Positions 34,954-48,423 of a stretch of DNA of 64,000 bases are shown here, one piece after another (positions within the stretch are counted from its first letter, which is position 1; each line of letters opens with the position of its first letter). The notes beneath the pieces were generated by a model. That model ran no database searches, was not told the DNA's origin, and was given only the letters and a program-made list of their open reading frames with translations. Location of the stretch: assembly GCF_018139145.2 (NCBI RefSeq), contig NC_059478.1:32239001-32303000 (forward strand), read 5' to 3'. The stretch is from Gymnogyps californianus. Taxonomy: Eukaryota > Chordata > Aves > Accipitriformes > Cathartidae. The position numbers and the translations under genes were made by a program.

Positions 34954-37900
34954 AAATAAAAATTTCCAGCTTCTCTCTGCAAAAAGACATAGCAACTGGA
35001 ACTTGTCCTCATCTATTGTTTCTTCCCTGCAGTATATAAAAATGGTGAGGTGCCTTGTTTCAGCAAATGCTTCTTTCTGATTTCTGTAGCTTGCTGATTT
35101 TTTTTTTCTGCATTGGCTTTTGAGTCTTGCATCCCTAAACAGAGCATCATAGGCTGTCATGAGTCACTGTACAGGAACTAAATGTCAAAGTTGAAGTAAA
35201 GTTTACTGCCTCAGTTGGTGTGAACACTGTGACTGGCGGTGTGTCATTCTCATAGCATGGATGTCTGGGCAGGGGAGAGCTAGGTTGCCCCCCTCTTAGA
35301 GGAGAGCATAATTCGACAGAGGTGTCACTGAAAGCATGGCAGCTTCTGCCTGGATGATCTTTAAAATGTAAGTTTGAGGGATTCAACAGACCTTGAAAAC
35401 AAATGTGGTGACCCAAAATGATATGCAGGGCAAAGTGCCCTCCAAGTCAAGAGAGCCGCCTCTGTGCCACGGTGCGACTCTGCAGACATGCTCGCACCCC
35501 AGGAGTATGGCGTGTTTTCCCAGAACAGCTGCGTATGGATAACTGAGGAGATCTCAAACTTGAGGTGCCATGCAGAAGGCAAGGCTCTGCTGGGCTCTCT
35601 CCTGCGGCCTCACGCTGGAACAGTATGTGAAAATTGTCTGTCTCGGGTCCTCATCTGACCTCCTCTTAACAGAAACCACTGTAGCGCTTAATGGGGAGAG
35701 CTAAAGGGTCATGATAGAAAACGACCCTGCTCCTGTGTTAGGAAGTAACACTCAAGACACTTGTTCTGGCTCATTTCCTGCCCTAATGTCACCCCTGCCA
35801 TCATGGGCTCCCCTTCTTGCAACTCATAGTGTTGAAAATAGGAGAAGATGGAGGAGTCATTATGGCCTTGTTGATGACAGCAGAGACTGGGCTCTTTCTG
35901 CTGCGGACTTGCCCAGGTAGCTCGAGTAAACTGCTTCAGTGTGCTAAGACTCTGGTTTGTCTTCTGAAAACTGTGTGGGGTTTTTTCGAACTCTTTTGAG
36001 ATCAATGGCTGAAGCCTGTTGTTTCACTATTAAGTGCTACAAAACATAAAAAGTTAAAACACAAAAATTAAAAACAAGAAGCAGAAACAAAAAAAGTTGC
36101 AAGAATTCCTTGCTCCTTAAATTGAGACTTCTTGGGAGCAAGGATCATCCTTTCTGAACGCTGAGCAAGTGTCGAATGACAACTGTAAATAGTCAGCAAT
36201 GGTTTAGGACCATGGTTTTACGCTAGGTTGTGCCACTGTGATGGGAACTCAGCACCTTTGATTTCTAGGGGCATTAAAGGCACACAACGTCTTGCAGTTT
36301 GAATAGTAGGTTTTTCTCTTTTCTTATCTGGCTCTAAAGCTTCATTCCCGTTCAGTAGAACTCCATAAATAAATAAAATAACTTAAAAAAGCCCAACAAC
36401 TGACAAACTGCCCTCTTGGTATTTTTAGGTCTTTTATGGAACCTTGTTTATAGAACGTTATTTATAGATTTTTGATATGCTCCCAGCTAACCTGCCTTGC
36501 TGGCTCTTTGAAGAAGCCTCTGCACTACTATAGTACATGGCACCCCCCCCAAAGTGTCAGCATTCCTCTGCAAAGTTGGCACTTCAGCAAGGACGTGCTA
36601 GGTACATGACCCAGCTCAGGAGGTACGTATTGTCCTACATAAAGTGCCAGTGCTGAGCCTGTTCCAGTCTTACTAATTCCCATTGCCTACATACAGCTTG
36701 AATATTATTATAGACAAGGATTCATTCTCCTCCTAATTTGTGCCTGCTGGTCATACTGCATAATACTTCCTAAGGACAGGAGAGAAAAACCGGGAGCAGT
36801 GCATCGTAGAAATCTGAGTCTGTGGAATGAAATTCAGAGCAAGAAGGGGAGTCGTCAGTTGCTAGAGTTCCCCAAATCAAAGTGAATTAACCAAATCTTT
36901 TTAAATAGGAATGACACAGGGTCGGACTCATGGTTGGGAAGCATCTTGGTAGCAGAGACTTGGAGGATGCAAATGGTAGAGATCTGTGATTCTGAAATGT
37001 GTTCCAAATCCGGTCCTTCCAAAGATCAGTCGCAGTGGCGCTTCGTGTACTGGTTGTTTGCTGCTTGCTGGGACTAGGCTTGGGCCGAATGCCCCTGGTC
37101 TCAGAGAGCATGTAAGGTGCCAGGTCAGAGTCTAAGCATTGCTGACTTGCAGCAGCTGCAGCATGGCTTGGATACTGTCAGGATATTCTGCTTTGCTGTC
37201 AGACTCTGAATGTCACATTGACTCTTTGGGCACTTCTGGCCTAAAAGAGCAAGGGAGTGCTTCTGGGGCTGAGTCCTTTCCGTAGACTCAGCAGGGGTCA
37301 GCTGTCATGACACCGAAAAGGCTGGAAGAGCCATGGCTAATGGTAACAGGGGTTAGGTTCAGCTGAAGGAGGCACGTGTAAGAAGCAACTTTTCCCAAAA
37401 CTTGAGAAAAGGTCAAAGCATGTGGAGCTGGCATTCTGGGACAGTCCTACTGCTCGTAACTCATGTAACTCTATCCGTATGAAGCCATTCCCAGCTTTCA
37501 GCTCCTTTCCAGGAGCAAGTGAAACGTTTCAACTTTGTGAAAATACCTGGACATCACACTTACCTTATTGTAGACCACTTACACTTTCACCTCTGTCTCA
37601 TCAGACCCTAAAAATAACTAATTTTTGTCTCCAAAGTCTTGATATCTCTCCAAGCTGTGCTCTTATTGCTTTTGGACCTCCAACTCTTGTGAGTCATATC
37701 TGCAAATTACATGAGTCGGGTTTCAGTGGTGACCATCTCACATTGGCTGGCCATTTAAGGTGGAAAAATTCACCATTAGTTCATGCGTTTTTATTTGGTC
37801 TATGGTCTTTGTGTTGTGAGTCTTTGCCATTTCTCTTTTCTCTTATTTTTTTAAAGTATAACAACATTCAATTGCAAGGTTGCATTCAGGGCCATTATAA

Positions 37901-40805
37901 GGAAAACTTTGCTTTGCTGGCCTTGGAGGCATTATTAACTTAAGATGTCCTTAAAACAGAAAAATGAGTTTCAAGTTCTCTGATTTACCTAAAATCGGGG
38001 GAGTTTGCAGGTAACAAATAATACGAGGAGCCTGAGTAGGCCTTGGCAAGCTGAAGGCCACTTGGCCAGCGTGGCTGTGCTGAGCGGGGATGATGAGTAT
38101 TGACAGGCACAAGCTGTGGGAAGCGTGTAGGTGCCTCCAGCTGCTGCCAGGAGTTTGCAGGGACACCGAGACAAGATGCACTTGCCATGCGGAAGGTAAC
38201 ACAGGAAACATTACGTTTCCCGGAGCAGTGGCGGGGAATGGCAAAGAGTGTCCTCTACGAGCTCAAATTCACAAAAAGGAAAGCATTTTGTCAGCTGCAG
38301 CTTCTGACAGAATGAGGATTGTGGGTTTCTGCATTCAAAACCAAATTTCGTTAAATTGGCAAGCAGCTACTAGTGCTAATGTGAAGAGTTCTTCCAAACT
38401 CTGAGAAAGGGAATTTACACCGTGCTGAAAACAGCAATGAAATCACACTGCTTCCTTCCTTGCTGCAGCTAGCCTTTGTACCGTGCTTAACGTGTTTGCT
38501 GTTCCAGAGCAGACAGGGGACTGCTAATACTGCTTGTCTGGAAGATATGAACGGAATATAAGATGGCTATTCAAAGGCTACTGCTGTCTTGCAAGTGATT
38601 TATGGTACGCAGGAAAGATTCTGATGTGTCATGCTGCAGGGGCAAAGGAAAGCGGGACCGGGGTCATGAACAAAAAGGAATTTGCTTATCCAATTTCCGT
38701 CTCTTTCTGAATTTGATTGGAACTCACAGTTGTCAGGCTGTGTTTAAGTCTCGTCTTTACCAACGCCTCCTTAACTGCAGAAGGTCAAAACGAATTATTG
38801 TTTTGCCTCCAGGGACTTTCCTTCTTCAGAGAGACCTTACAGTGGATATTCTTTAAACCCTTTTCCTTCCAATTAAGGCAGCAAATTCCTTTTTTAGAGG
38901 GTTTTTCAGGGGGTAGGGGGACAGTAATCGGCAGACTGATAGATTTATCAATAGCCTTGAAAAACAAAGCCTGTATGTCTCAGGAAGCTTGAAGTCTAAT
39001 TCCATTCAATGACTTTTCTCACCCTGAACTTTAAATCTGTCGTTTCATTACACCGGGAATGGAAAGCCCCTAATTTTCCCAGGCTACAGTTTTCCTCTGT
39101 TTTTTAACCCTCAAATACCATGTGGATTTATGCCTCTGAGTACCTGCTGTTTAAGTTTTTCATGTACATAAAAATGTTCAAGTTCTCTTTTTGTTAGGAA
39201 TTTACAGCTTTATGGACTGGAGGCAGTTGTGAGAGTCTGTACCTCCATCAGCAGCTGTAATCTGACAAGTAATTAAGAAGTCTTCCAGATCTTCAGGGTG
39301 GAAAGGGAGAACATCCTGAGATAGTTTTAGATTTTTTTTCCCCCTTTCTATTATGGACAGCCTTTTATTCAGTTTTATTGACAGTATCTCTTCTTCTGCT
39401 CCAATCCATTGATACCCACTAAAGCCTGTGTCAGCAGATGGCTTTTTTTTAATTCACATATGTCTCACAGGCCGCTGTCATTATTCTTTTACCTATTGGA
39501 GGGGTTAAATATACTGTTTCCCCTATATTTTGAATGTACCATTTGTTGTGGGAGAAGTAGCAGCAGAGCAGACAGAAAATAATGGCTCTTGAAAGAGAAA
39601 ATCCAGCTGTAAGGTCAGGGGAGGGAGGCTGCAGAGGAACAGTAGGTAGAGGAAGCGATACTTTGGTATTGCAATTGGTACAATACATTGCAAAAATACT
39701 TTGTAACTGCTATTTGTATCAGGATGAACCATAAAAACATAGGACTTGGTGTGAGGTGTAACCCCTGCACTTCACCAGGTACTTCTGTATACTGTAATGT
39801 TTAGGTGACTGAGATTATATTGACTACACTGGCTGCTCCTACAGAAATACTAGATTGTGCATAATATTAACGGAAGTCTGTTTTTTCTGGAGCTGGTAGA
39901 TTTAAGACCCTTTATTAAATGCATTCACAGCTTCACTGAAGAATTGCAGAACAATGATTATGTGATGATAGGGCAGCTGCGGTCTTGTGGACTGAGAATG
40001 AGGACAGGAATTCGGAGATGTGGGTCTTGTTCTTGATCTGCCACAGTCTGGTTTGTAAGATCCTGCGCAGGTCACTTAAAATGCTTTGGCTACCATTTGA
40101 TAGACCTCTTTCAGATGTTTACTTTTGGAGGACTCAGCTCACTCTTTTGACTGTGTTACCCACAGAGAGAGTGTGGAGTGACTGGCTCAGATGCTCAGGT
40201 TTCCATCCTAGATGCCTGCATTTAATCAGATAATTCCTATCTGCTGTGCATAATGGGGCTGATGAGTGCCCTGTCGGTCAAGATACTATTTGCAGTTGGT
40301 TTATAAAGGGTTAATCTATTATGAATGTCTCGATCAGTCATTACATACAAAGTTGAATAAGTCTAGGGGGTGCTGATAAATTACTTAAAAATTACTGTTC
40401 CTATCTGCAACATGCGTATAACAAGGGATAGCCAGGTATTATCCTTTCTAAAACATTTATAAATAAAACTTGAATACCAAGTGTGGCTGAAATACTTTTA
40501 GGTGTAACTCTGAAAGCAGAGGTGCAGAGTACTGTCTTCCTTTGACACAGTGCTAGCCTTTAGCCCTGAGATCACAGCTGGGCAGATATCACAGCAGCAG
40601 TGCTAAGAAATATTTTATTGGTTGAAAAGAATGATTCCCTTCTTACCCAGAGTAAAGAAAATCATCCAGATCTAATAATAACTTCCTAATCTCGCCCCAC
40701 CGGACTAGCGCAGATAGCGCAACGGAAATTTCCTTTTCAGCTCCTGGGAGAGCCTGTCCCCAAAGAGGGCTTTTCTTTTGATAAGGTGTCTCTCCTATCC
40801 CGCGC

Positions 40806-40876
40806 TGCTGAACCAGCCTGAATCAGCACGTCACCCTGTGAGTGCAGGAAGATCCCGGTCTCAGCCGCTGAGTCAC
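40806..40876. promoter_or_regulatory. Possible MAF/AP-1 type binding cluster
   Basis: TGCTGA (40806-40811) and TCAGCA (40823-40828) are opposite half-sites of a MAF recognition element, but 11 bp apart instead of adjacent. Forty bases on, CGCTGAGTCAC (40867-40876 and flank) contains the AP-1/NF-E2 core TGAGTCA. The surroundings (40693-40870) are more CpG-containing than neighbouring DNA. Motif matching alone is weak evidence for an enhancer. Confidence 0.25.
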
Positions 40877-43327
40877 ATGAATAACTGGAATAGTTCTGCA
40901 AAGCAGAATTAATTCCCAGAACCTCTTCAGGCATATACCAGCAGGCACATGCTTTTGCTCCAGCATTACTTTTACAGCTCTGTGATGTAGTGGAAAGGAC
41001 ACTACTGATATTTTTAATGGAGATAAAGCAGTTTACCTGGTGTTAGAGTGTTAAACCTTATAAGTTTATTGTTGACACTCTCCTGCTTCCAAGAAGATTT
41101 AAGAATAAGCCACGACATAACAGAGCTATTAGGGTTAAGCTCAAATCAACTGTGCAATGACTCAGAGCTTGTAGTCCTTTCAAACCAAGTGCTGGGGGGA
41201 GAAGCTTGTTATTATTAACTATTGAGTAGCTTGTGGTTCATGCAGACTGTTTAGCCAGCAAAGATATCTAAGGAAACTCTCTGGGTTTTTTGATCTATTA
41301 TACTTTGGCAAAAAAGCCCAAGTTACAAGAACAGCAAATCAGCAGCGCTGAGGTTCTGGTTTAGCAAAGTCTGTAGACTACATGCTTGAAATTTGGGCAG
41401 AGATATGAAATTCTCTATAGAACCTTTCAGTCCTAAAACTTGTAAAGGCTGCCTGTGTGTTAAAGAAATTAACTCATCTCAAACAGGGAAGTGAGGGAAG
41501 AAGGCTCTGTAGCAAATGCAGAATCCAGGTATTGCTCCAAAAAGGTGGACCAGGGTGTGGGGGCTGTAATAGGGAAGTAGGATGAAATAGAGTAATAGGA
41601 AAGAAATTAGAGGGTTAGCGGTTAATGAAAATTTTGAGGGTTTTTCCTTTTAAGCTGTATTTTATGTTACCTGAATAAGAGTGATAAGCTGACCAGGCAT
41701 ACAGGGGAATGAAGAAGAAACACCACTTGTACTTCCACCTGTTGCTCTTGAATATATCATAAGTGAATACAGGATAATCTGCTCTACACTCCAGCATCAC
41801 TGATAAGAGGAAATGATTACATGGCTTTTATTTCTGTCCTCTCTTCATTATTCTAGAATATTGAAGTCAAAGTTTGTGCCATTTCTCTACAAAATGCTGT
41901 AGTTTTTAATATATGTTAGTCCTTCAGAAAACCTTATGCACTGTTGCTCTTGACCTGTTATTTTCAACAACCATCACAAAAGAACATGAAATTTAGAAAT
42001 TCAACATAATTGGGAAATATTACTGAAGAGGAGCTCTAGGGCCAGCGTTTAGAAGGCTGGATGTCTATGCTTTGTATTTTACCCACAGATGAACATGTGC
42101 CACTTGCTTGGGCTCAAAGGCAGTACCTTTCCCTGTGGTGTATCTGAAATGAGTGCTCACCAAACCCAAACATTATTTCTGACATCTGTTGCTTGTTTGG
42201 ATGGCAAAATTTGTGATAATGGTCAGGAGAAAGTATACAGTCCAGTAGCCATGGAAACCTCATAGAGTTTTTTCCTGTTTCTTTTTCTACTTTTTCTAGT
42301 GAATGAATTGCTGCTGAATCCAGCTGGATGGCAGCCCAAGAGACTGCAGTCCTCAGCTTAGCCACAGCACAAGGCAAACCTAGTCAAAAGCAATGAGCTT
42401 TCTCTTTGCATGTTCTCACCAAAGTGCTATTTTCAGTAAGCAAATTTTTTTCACGAAGAGTAGTTCAGTGCCTCAGGAAGAGTGACCATTCATTCCCTAG
42501 TCTCTCTGGCTATGGCTAGAAAATAAAATAACCCAAACACCAAGTAGCGTATCATGACTCATATCCACATGATTCAACTTTTTCCCGCCATTCCTGCATC
42601 CCAAGCAGGTGGCCTCATCCAGACGGCCTACTGGGAACAGTCCTTGGCCTTTGCTGTCTCCCAAGTGTGCCCAGGCATCGTCTGGGACAGCGCTAGCTGG
42701 GACAGGCCAGTGCCATGCCAGGGAGTGTTCTAACAGCTACACAACCTGTGAGATCGTGGATCAAAGCTGTGCCCTGGTCCTTCTGAGTTTACAGTATAGA
42801 TATAACCTCTGTGAAAGCTGTAAGCAGGGAAGGCAGCTAGGGCCAGCAGTGGTTTTGGTTGTGTGATAGGGACACGAGAAGAAGGCCAATGCTGGCAGTC
42901 TTCTGCTCCAAATGCTAGTTGACAGAGGAATACCTCTCAAACCAGGGAACCCATAGGTAGAACAGGGATGGCTGGGATTTTCAGGGACTGTCTGAGGACA
43001 TCTGGATGTTTTTGTGTGGTACCTAGAGCTATAGGATCTCGATCCATTCTTGCTGCGCTGAGATGCCACTGCAACTCAGCTGCTAACGTTTGGTGTACCA
43101 CTGTGCAGTTAAGGGGGTTTAAACATATCTCATACTGTCTAGATATTGTGCAAGTGTTTGCAGCGATGACTTGTATACTTTATCAGTGCAATCCATAGGA
43201 CAGACATGCTGTCTGCTGCCAATAAAATGTTTCTCAAATTTGATTTGCGCTATCATATTTTGCAACAAAGAGCGCTTGCATGAGGGCTCAGTCCAAGGAT
43301 TGTTCGTGCTTATAGCAGCTTTCCTGT

Positions 43328-43371
43328 TGATTCCACTGGGTTCAGTATTAGGCCCCCAACATTTTCATTGT
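43328..43371 (+). repeat. Possible ancient CR1-like reverse-transcriptase scrap
   Basis: The plus-strand translation reads IPLGSVLGPQHFH, close to the conserved [10 protein letters not shown] motif that precedes the catalytic aspartates in CR1 reverse transcriptases (the same motif is intact near 33750-33781). No flanking CR1 sequence is recognisable, so it is either a very old fragment or chance. Confidence 0.3.
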
Positions 43372-46251
43372 GACAGCAGCAGCGATGCTACTGAACGTGC
43401 TTGGCTGCTCTTACAATCACCGCTTTCAAAAAACTGTTGGTTATTTTGTAGGGCTGGCCCAGTATTATTTTCTGAGAGTCCAGTCAGCACCTTCACCCAA
43501 ATGAAACCAGTGTGTGGTTTCATCGTTGTCCTCAGAAGGAACACTGTCCTAAAACCATCCTAAAACAGAAGGAGTCCTAAAACTGTACAGCTGCTTTGTG
43601 TGGTATTAATGCATTATTTTGTAACTCCATCAAGGAAGGGTTAAATGAATGTGTAACATGGTTCTGTTCAGCTTTGCCTTTTATTTATTTTCTCCTCAGA
43701 CAAACAGGAGGTTGATAGCAAAATAATGATTTTAGGGCTACATGGTTCAGACAATAGATCTGGCTAAGCAGTAAAGCTCAGTTTATGTTCCAAAATGGAG
43801 CAGGACAGGTATTTATTATAGGAAAGCCCCCAGAGTGCAATAGTTAGTGGAATGCTCTTTCTATAAAATTTTACAACCAGTTTATAGAATTCCACAGAGA
43901 AGATTGTCAAGATGCAATCTTTACTATATTTCAGTCCAAATCTCTGTGTGGCTTCTAAATATGTGTAATAAGTGTGCCTCTAAATGGACTTGTCCCTGGT
44001 CACATGGGAAGTGCATCATGCCAGAATTGATATCATCATTGGATTATCCTACTTGTTAGCACTTTGAATCTTCGTAATGCACTTTGAAGTCTTCAGAGGA
44101 AGAGCTTCATGGGAATATTTGGAGAGCCTGATTCAGTTCTTAATTGGACTGACTCATGTTGAGTCACCAGGATATCCATTAGCTGCATCTTTAAAATCCA
44201 ACACTCACATTTTCAGAGGACTGTGAGGGAATCAGACACCCCCAGCTGCTGCTAAGGTTCCGTAGGATTGGGATATCTACTTCCATTGTGCTTTCTGGAA
44301 AGTGCTGATTTCTAGTCCACCGACCAACACAGCCCTGGCTGCCAAGCCAGCCAATTTCTGTGTTCTCCTGACACCCGGTTGACCAACTGCTTGCCAGACA
44401 GCTTTTGAAAATTATCTCCTACTCCCTGGCTTCAGCATCACTGGCATCTATTACGCAGAAAGAGTTCACCACACCCACACCTTGCCATACTGCAGGAAGT
44501 ACTTGGCTAACAGAAGCAAAGTTAAAAATGCAAGAAGCATTCTCCTTTTCATTTCTAGGAAAGGCTTTTTACTCCATAAATCAGCTCCTTGAACAAAACA
44601 GCAAAAGGCAGTGAGTAAGGCACCTGATGACTAAAATAATTTAGGTTGTGGGAAGCAGCAGAACTTGATGTTGAATAAAAATCTGAGTGGGATTCATTTC
44701 ACCTAACTTAAGCCATCTGAAGTTAAGCATTCAGTCTAAACAAGCCATCCAACTCTTGATCTGTTGTCAGTGGGGACAAGTAGGTACTCTGAGATGGTGA
44801 CTCATCCTGTCTGTCTTTGTTCTGCTGGGCTGAAATGAATTGCCCTTTGAAGTTGCTTCCTAATACCACTTCCTAATACTCAACAAAGTATGTAGAGAAT
44901 CTGGGGTGGGTAGTTCAGTATTGCTGATTCAGGTTAGACAGCTAAAGTTAGGTAAGATAAAGACTAGCACTAATACATTGCCATCTGCAAAGGACCATAT
45001 TTAATAAAAAGAGAACACTGTTTATAAGGCCAAAGTCTGACTTGTATGAAAATAATCATGGAAATTGCCTAAACTGTATATAATCAACCGGACATAACTC
45101 GTCCTGGAAATAGTCATACTGGCACTGACAGATACACGGATGTGGGATAGAGCATCTGCTCCTGCTTTGCAGGTGTGCTGTGGACGCTAGCAATTTTTCA
45201 CTTAACCTTGTTCCAGACATGCCCATGTACTGGAAGTGTCTTAGCAACTTTCTTTTCCTTTATAGGTGGCATTTGTAGCAGATTTTTGGCTCATTACCAC
45301 TCCTTTTGTGGTGGAAAAAAGGGAAGCATCTGATCTATGGACCACCTTGTGAATCTCTGCCCAATAAGGCCCTTTCCTAGAGGAAGACATTTGCTTCATT
45401 CTGTAGCAACACCACCACAGAATGGATGACAGACGAGAGAGCAAGCCATTCCAACTATTAGGATAATGAAGGGAAAAGAATTGGGCCCCTCAGTCATAAA
45501 ATTAAACTTCAGCAAACTTGGCCAAACCCATATGTGTGTTCTGGAGCCACTTTATTTTACTTCTTTTTGAGGATCCAGTGAAAGATCTACAAACCCCAGC
45601 AGCATTGTGGGGCTGCTGAAATTTCCATCATGTAGATGCAATATGGGCCAAGATTTGCAAACTTGTGTTTCATGGAGTAAAAAAAATCCCTACAAGGTGT
45701 TTGCAGAATTGAGGGTCAAGTTCTAATGCTACAGCCTCACCTGAGGTGTGATTTTGCTTTTTCATTTTGATAGAGTAAAACGCTAAGAACTCTAAGAAAA
45801 ATGAGTCCTGACTTAGGACCTCTAAAAAGACTGCATGAAACGATGTAAGTGATCTGTGACAGCTCTCTCTGAACAGCAGAAGATTTGACTTGAGAGTAAC
45901 TGCGGGCAACTAAATATTGAATGTAATAATAAGAATATTTCCTTTGTATTTCTTATGACATTTCTTTGGTTAATTATATCATGCATCTATTGAATATGTA
46001 AAGCGTGCTGCTAAAAATGTTCCACTTCTAAAATTAATAAAAATATGCCAGAAAACTAGATGTGTTATGAATAATACTAGAAATGTTACAAATAATGACG
46101 ACTACGGAGCCAACGGGCCTACTCCCACAAGTAAAAATTATCAGGCATGAATAAGAGTTGCAGGATGACAACTAGAGTACTTTAAATCTTTGAAACACTT
46201 CACACACTTTCACCCTAGAGACACCTTGCAACAAAGGAAGAGGAGAGATGC

Positions 46252-46320
46252 AGGACCTGATCCTGCACTGTTACGTCAAACAGACCTTTGCCAATGACTT
46301 CAATAGGTCTAGGATCAAGC
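46252..46320. repeat. Possible old amniote palindromic repeat
   Basis: GACCTGATCCTGCACTG at one end and TCTAGGATCAAGCTG at the other are imperfect inverted arms, with ATGACTTCAATAGG between them. From memory, a dispersed reptile/bird repeat has this layout (CCTGATCCTGC arms, GACTTCAATGGG core). The match is decayed and was not searched. Confidence 0.4.
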
Positions 46321-46525
46321 TGTATAATTTGCCTATGGTTGAACTGGATGTCAGTGGCAGGATGAGCTCAGGCTTCTGGACTCCAGCCCCGCGTACTGTC
46401 CATGAGAGCATACGACCACTTACATAGTGTTATCTTTTAGCATGGTGGTGACCATATAAATCACTCCTGCCTTTCAGTTTCCTATCATTCTAATATTAAC
46501 AGGGCTAGAAGTTTAGGAAACAGCA

Positions 46526-46557
46526 TTATGTCCCTTCCAATCCAAACTATTCTATGA
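46526..46557 (+). repeat. CR1 3'-end-like fragment
   Basis: ATGTCCCTTCCAATCCAAAC followed by TATTCTATGATT matches the CR1 3' terminus seen intact at 34697-34739. No CR1 body is recognisable upstream, so it is a very short truncated copy or an old one whose body has decayed. Confidence 0.6.
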
Positions 46558-46590
46558 TTATATATATATATATACACACATACACCCCCC
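46558..46590. repeat. (TA)n(CA)n microsatellite
   Basis: Alternating TA passes into CACACATACAC and a C run. It starts directly at the CR1-tail-like fragment, so it may have grown from the tail repeat. Confidence 0.85.
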
Positions 46591-48078
46591 CTACACTACA
46601 TAATTAAGAGCTGGACATGATCTCCTTTACCTAAACCAGCTTGAGGACCATGAAGACTAAGGCTGTTTTAAGGCTTTCTTTCTGATGGCCACGCTTATCC
46701 CTCCTTGGATCCTAGGAGAAAGAGTAGGAGAGGTGAAATATAGCTGGGGTAGTAAGGGCTGAAGCAGACCAAAATGGAAGGGCTTAGGGGACAGTGTAGA
46801 AGTTACTGCTTTTTTTCAGAAGATTGATAAATGTGTAATTCTGGAATAAAACTCATGATTTGAAAAGAGAAGGGATCAGCAGAGCTAGACAGCAAGGGGA
46901 AGGGTTGTATCTGGCCCTGGTTTCAGCTTGCATTTTGGGCTATTCCTGCTGTTGTATCACTCAGCGATGTTTGGCATCCTGGTGCTTGCAGATTGTTCTT
47001 TGGAAAAAAAATCAGTTGGGCTGACTGACAGTATGCTGGATACGTTGTCCTAGGGATAACACTTGCTGCATAAGCTGAGGACTTGATGTAGACAGTGTAC
47101 GCGCTTTTTGCCCATGCCTGCACAAGCATAATTCCCATGGATGTTGCCGACGCTTGTTTGTGAAAAGGCTAAGTGAAGCCCCAAGTTATTTCACTTTGCA
47201 CTATCAACATTTCAGTCTGAACTAATAGCTGTATTTATGAGGACTGATCAAGTCTGATTGAAGTCTTTCCACAAATATTACAGGGCTTTGGGCTGGGCCC
47301 TAACAAAGACCAGATTCTTAAATTTATTACCGTATTGCAAAAATGTTCTACATTATTTGCTTATTGTTGAGTAATACTTGATTTTGGAAACTTTTTTTTC
47401 TTCCTATAGTAGAATGAGAAATCTGGAAAATCATTGTTTTATGAACAGGACTGGTAAAAAAAATGTGAGATACACTGTAACTTCTGAAATGAGAAATTAA
47501 TCCATCAAAAACCCACAACATTGGACAGTCAAAGAGAAAGATGTGTCAGGAAGGAGAACCAAACTTTTCATGGGTTGTATCCTTATTTTAGGCAACAGTG
47601 CCTTGTTGCTGTTTTGTTCTTTGCCAAATTTTCTTTTTATCTTGCTTTAGTTACTATGCTCAGCTTTCTCCAAAAAGAATGGTTAGAAAGATATTTCAAC
47701 ATCGTATCTTTGTTCATGAAGACTGTCCTTAAAAAAAGTTAAGTGCTGCTAGGATTATGTTAGCCAAGTTTTCTAAGGAAGCAAGACTCACGACCAGTAT
47801 ATATGTGGCAGTCTGTTATTCCCTTTCCAGTAATCCTTGATGGTTTTGGCTGATATTAACCAAATTTGACTGGGAAGTAGAGGTCAAATACATAAAGTTC
47901 CTATAGATTTTGTGCAAATAGCTGGCGAATTAAAGGATAAGGGGTCTTCTTAATGTCCCTTATGAGGGAAATGCAAACACAACCCCTATATCAGAGTCCA
48001 CACGGTAAAGGCAGAGTGGGAAGTAGGTTTCTTTTGTCCCAGTGCTCATGGAACTACTTAGAGAGCAATGAGTTCATC

Positions 48079-48083
48079 CCTCT
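48079..48083. repeat. Target-site duplication CCTCT, left copy
   Basis: CCTCT precedes the LTR edge TGTTGTGG and is repeated at 48692-48696. Confidence 0.9.
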
Positions 48084-48208
48084 TGTTGTGGTTTAACCTC
48101 AGCCAGCAGCTAAGCACCACGCAGCCGCTTCCCCCTCCCCGCTCCCAGTGGGATGGGGAGGAGGATCGGGAAAAAAAGGTAAAACTCATGGGTTGAGATA
48201 AGAACAGT

Positions 48209-48214
48209 TTAATA
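48209..48214 (-). terminator. LTR polyadenylation signal (minus strand)
   Basis: TTTAAT on the plus strand is ATTAAA on the LTR strand, at the position equivalent to 32886-32891 in the other copy. Confidence 0.55.
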
Positions 48215-48416
48215 ACTAAAGTAAAATAAAATAAAATGCTAACTAAGAATAATAATATAATAATAATATTAATGATAATTGTAATGAAAAGGAATATAAC
48301 AAAAAAAGAGAGAAGTAAAACCCAAGAAAAGACAAGTGATGCACAGTGCAATTACTCACCACCCGCTGACCAATGCCAGAGCCGTGATCTGCCCCTCCCA
48401 GCCACCTCCTCCCAGT

Positions 48417-48423
48417 TTATATA
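48417..48423 (-). promoter_or_regulatory. LTR TATA box (minus strand)
   Basis: TTATATA on the plus strand, within CCCAGTTTATATACTGGG, is the counterpart of the TATA box at 32704-32710. Confidence 0.65.

Larger units (their letters stand above)
34740..48083. other. Unique noncoding DNA, no gene recognised
   Basis: I see no gene. It holds a perfect 11-bp hairpin (34928-34953), an AP-1/MARE-like cluster (40806-40876), a possible ancient reverse-transcriptase scrap (43328-43371), a possible old palindromic repeat (46252-46320) and a CR1-tail-like fragment followed by a TA/CA microsatellite (46526-46590). The two longest frames (37422-37943 plus strand and several near 42.6-43.6 kb) show no recognisable domain. 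Confidence 0.6.

Noticed and set aside
37422..37943. 173-codon plus-strand frame
   Set aside because: It starts at GTG, has no recognisable motif and a composition like translated noncoding DNA.
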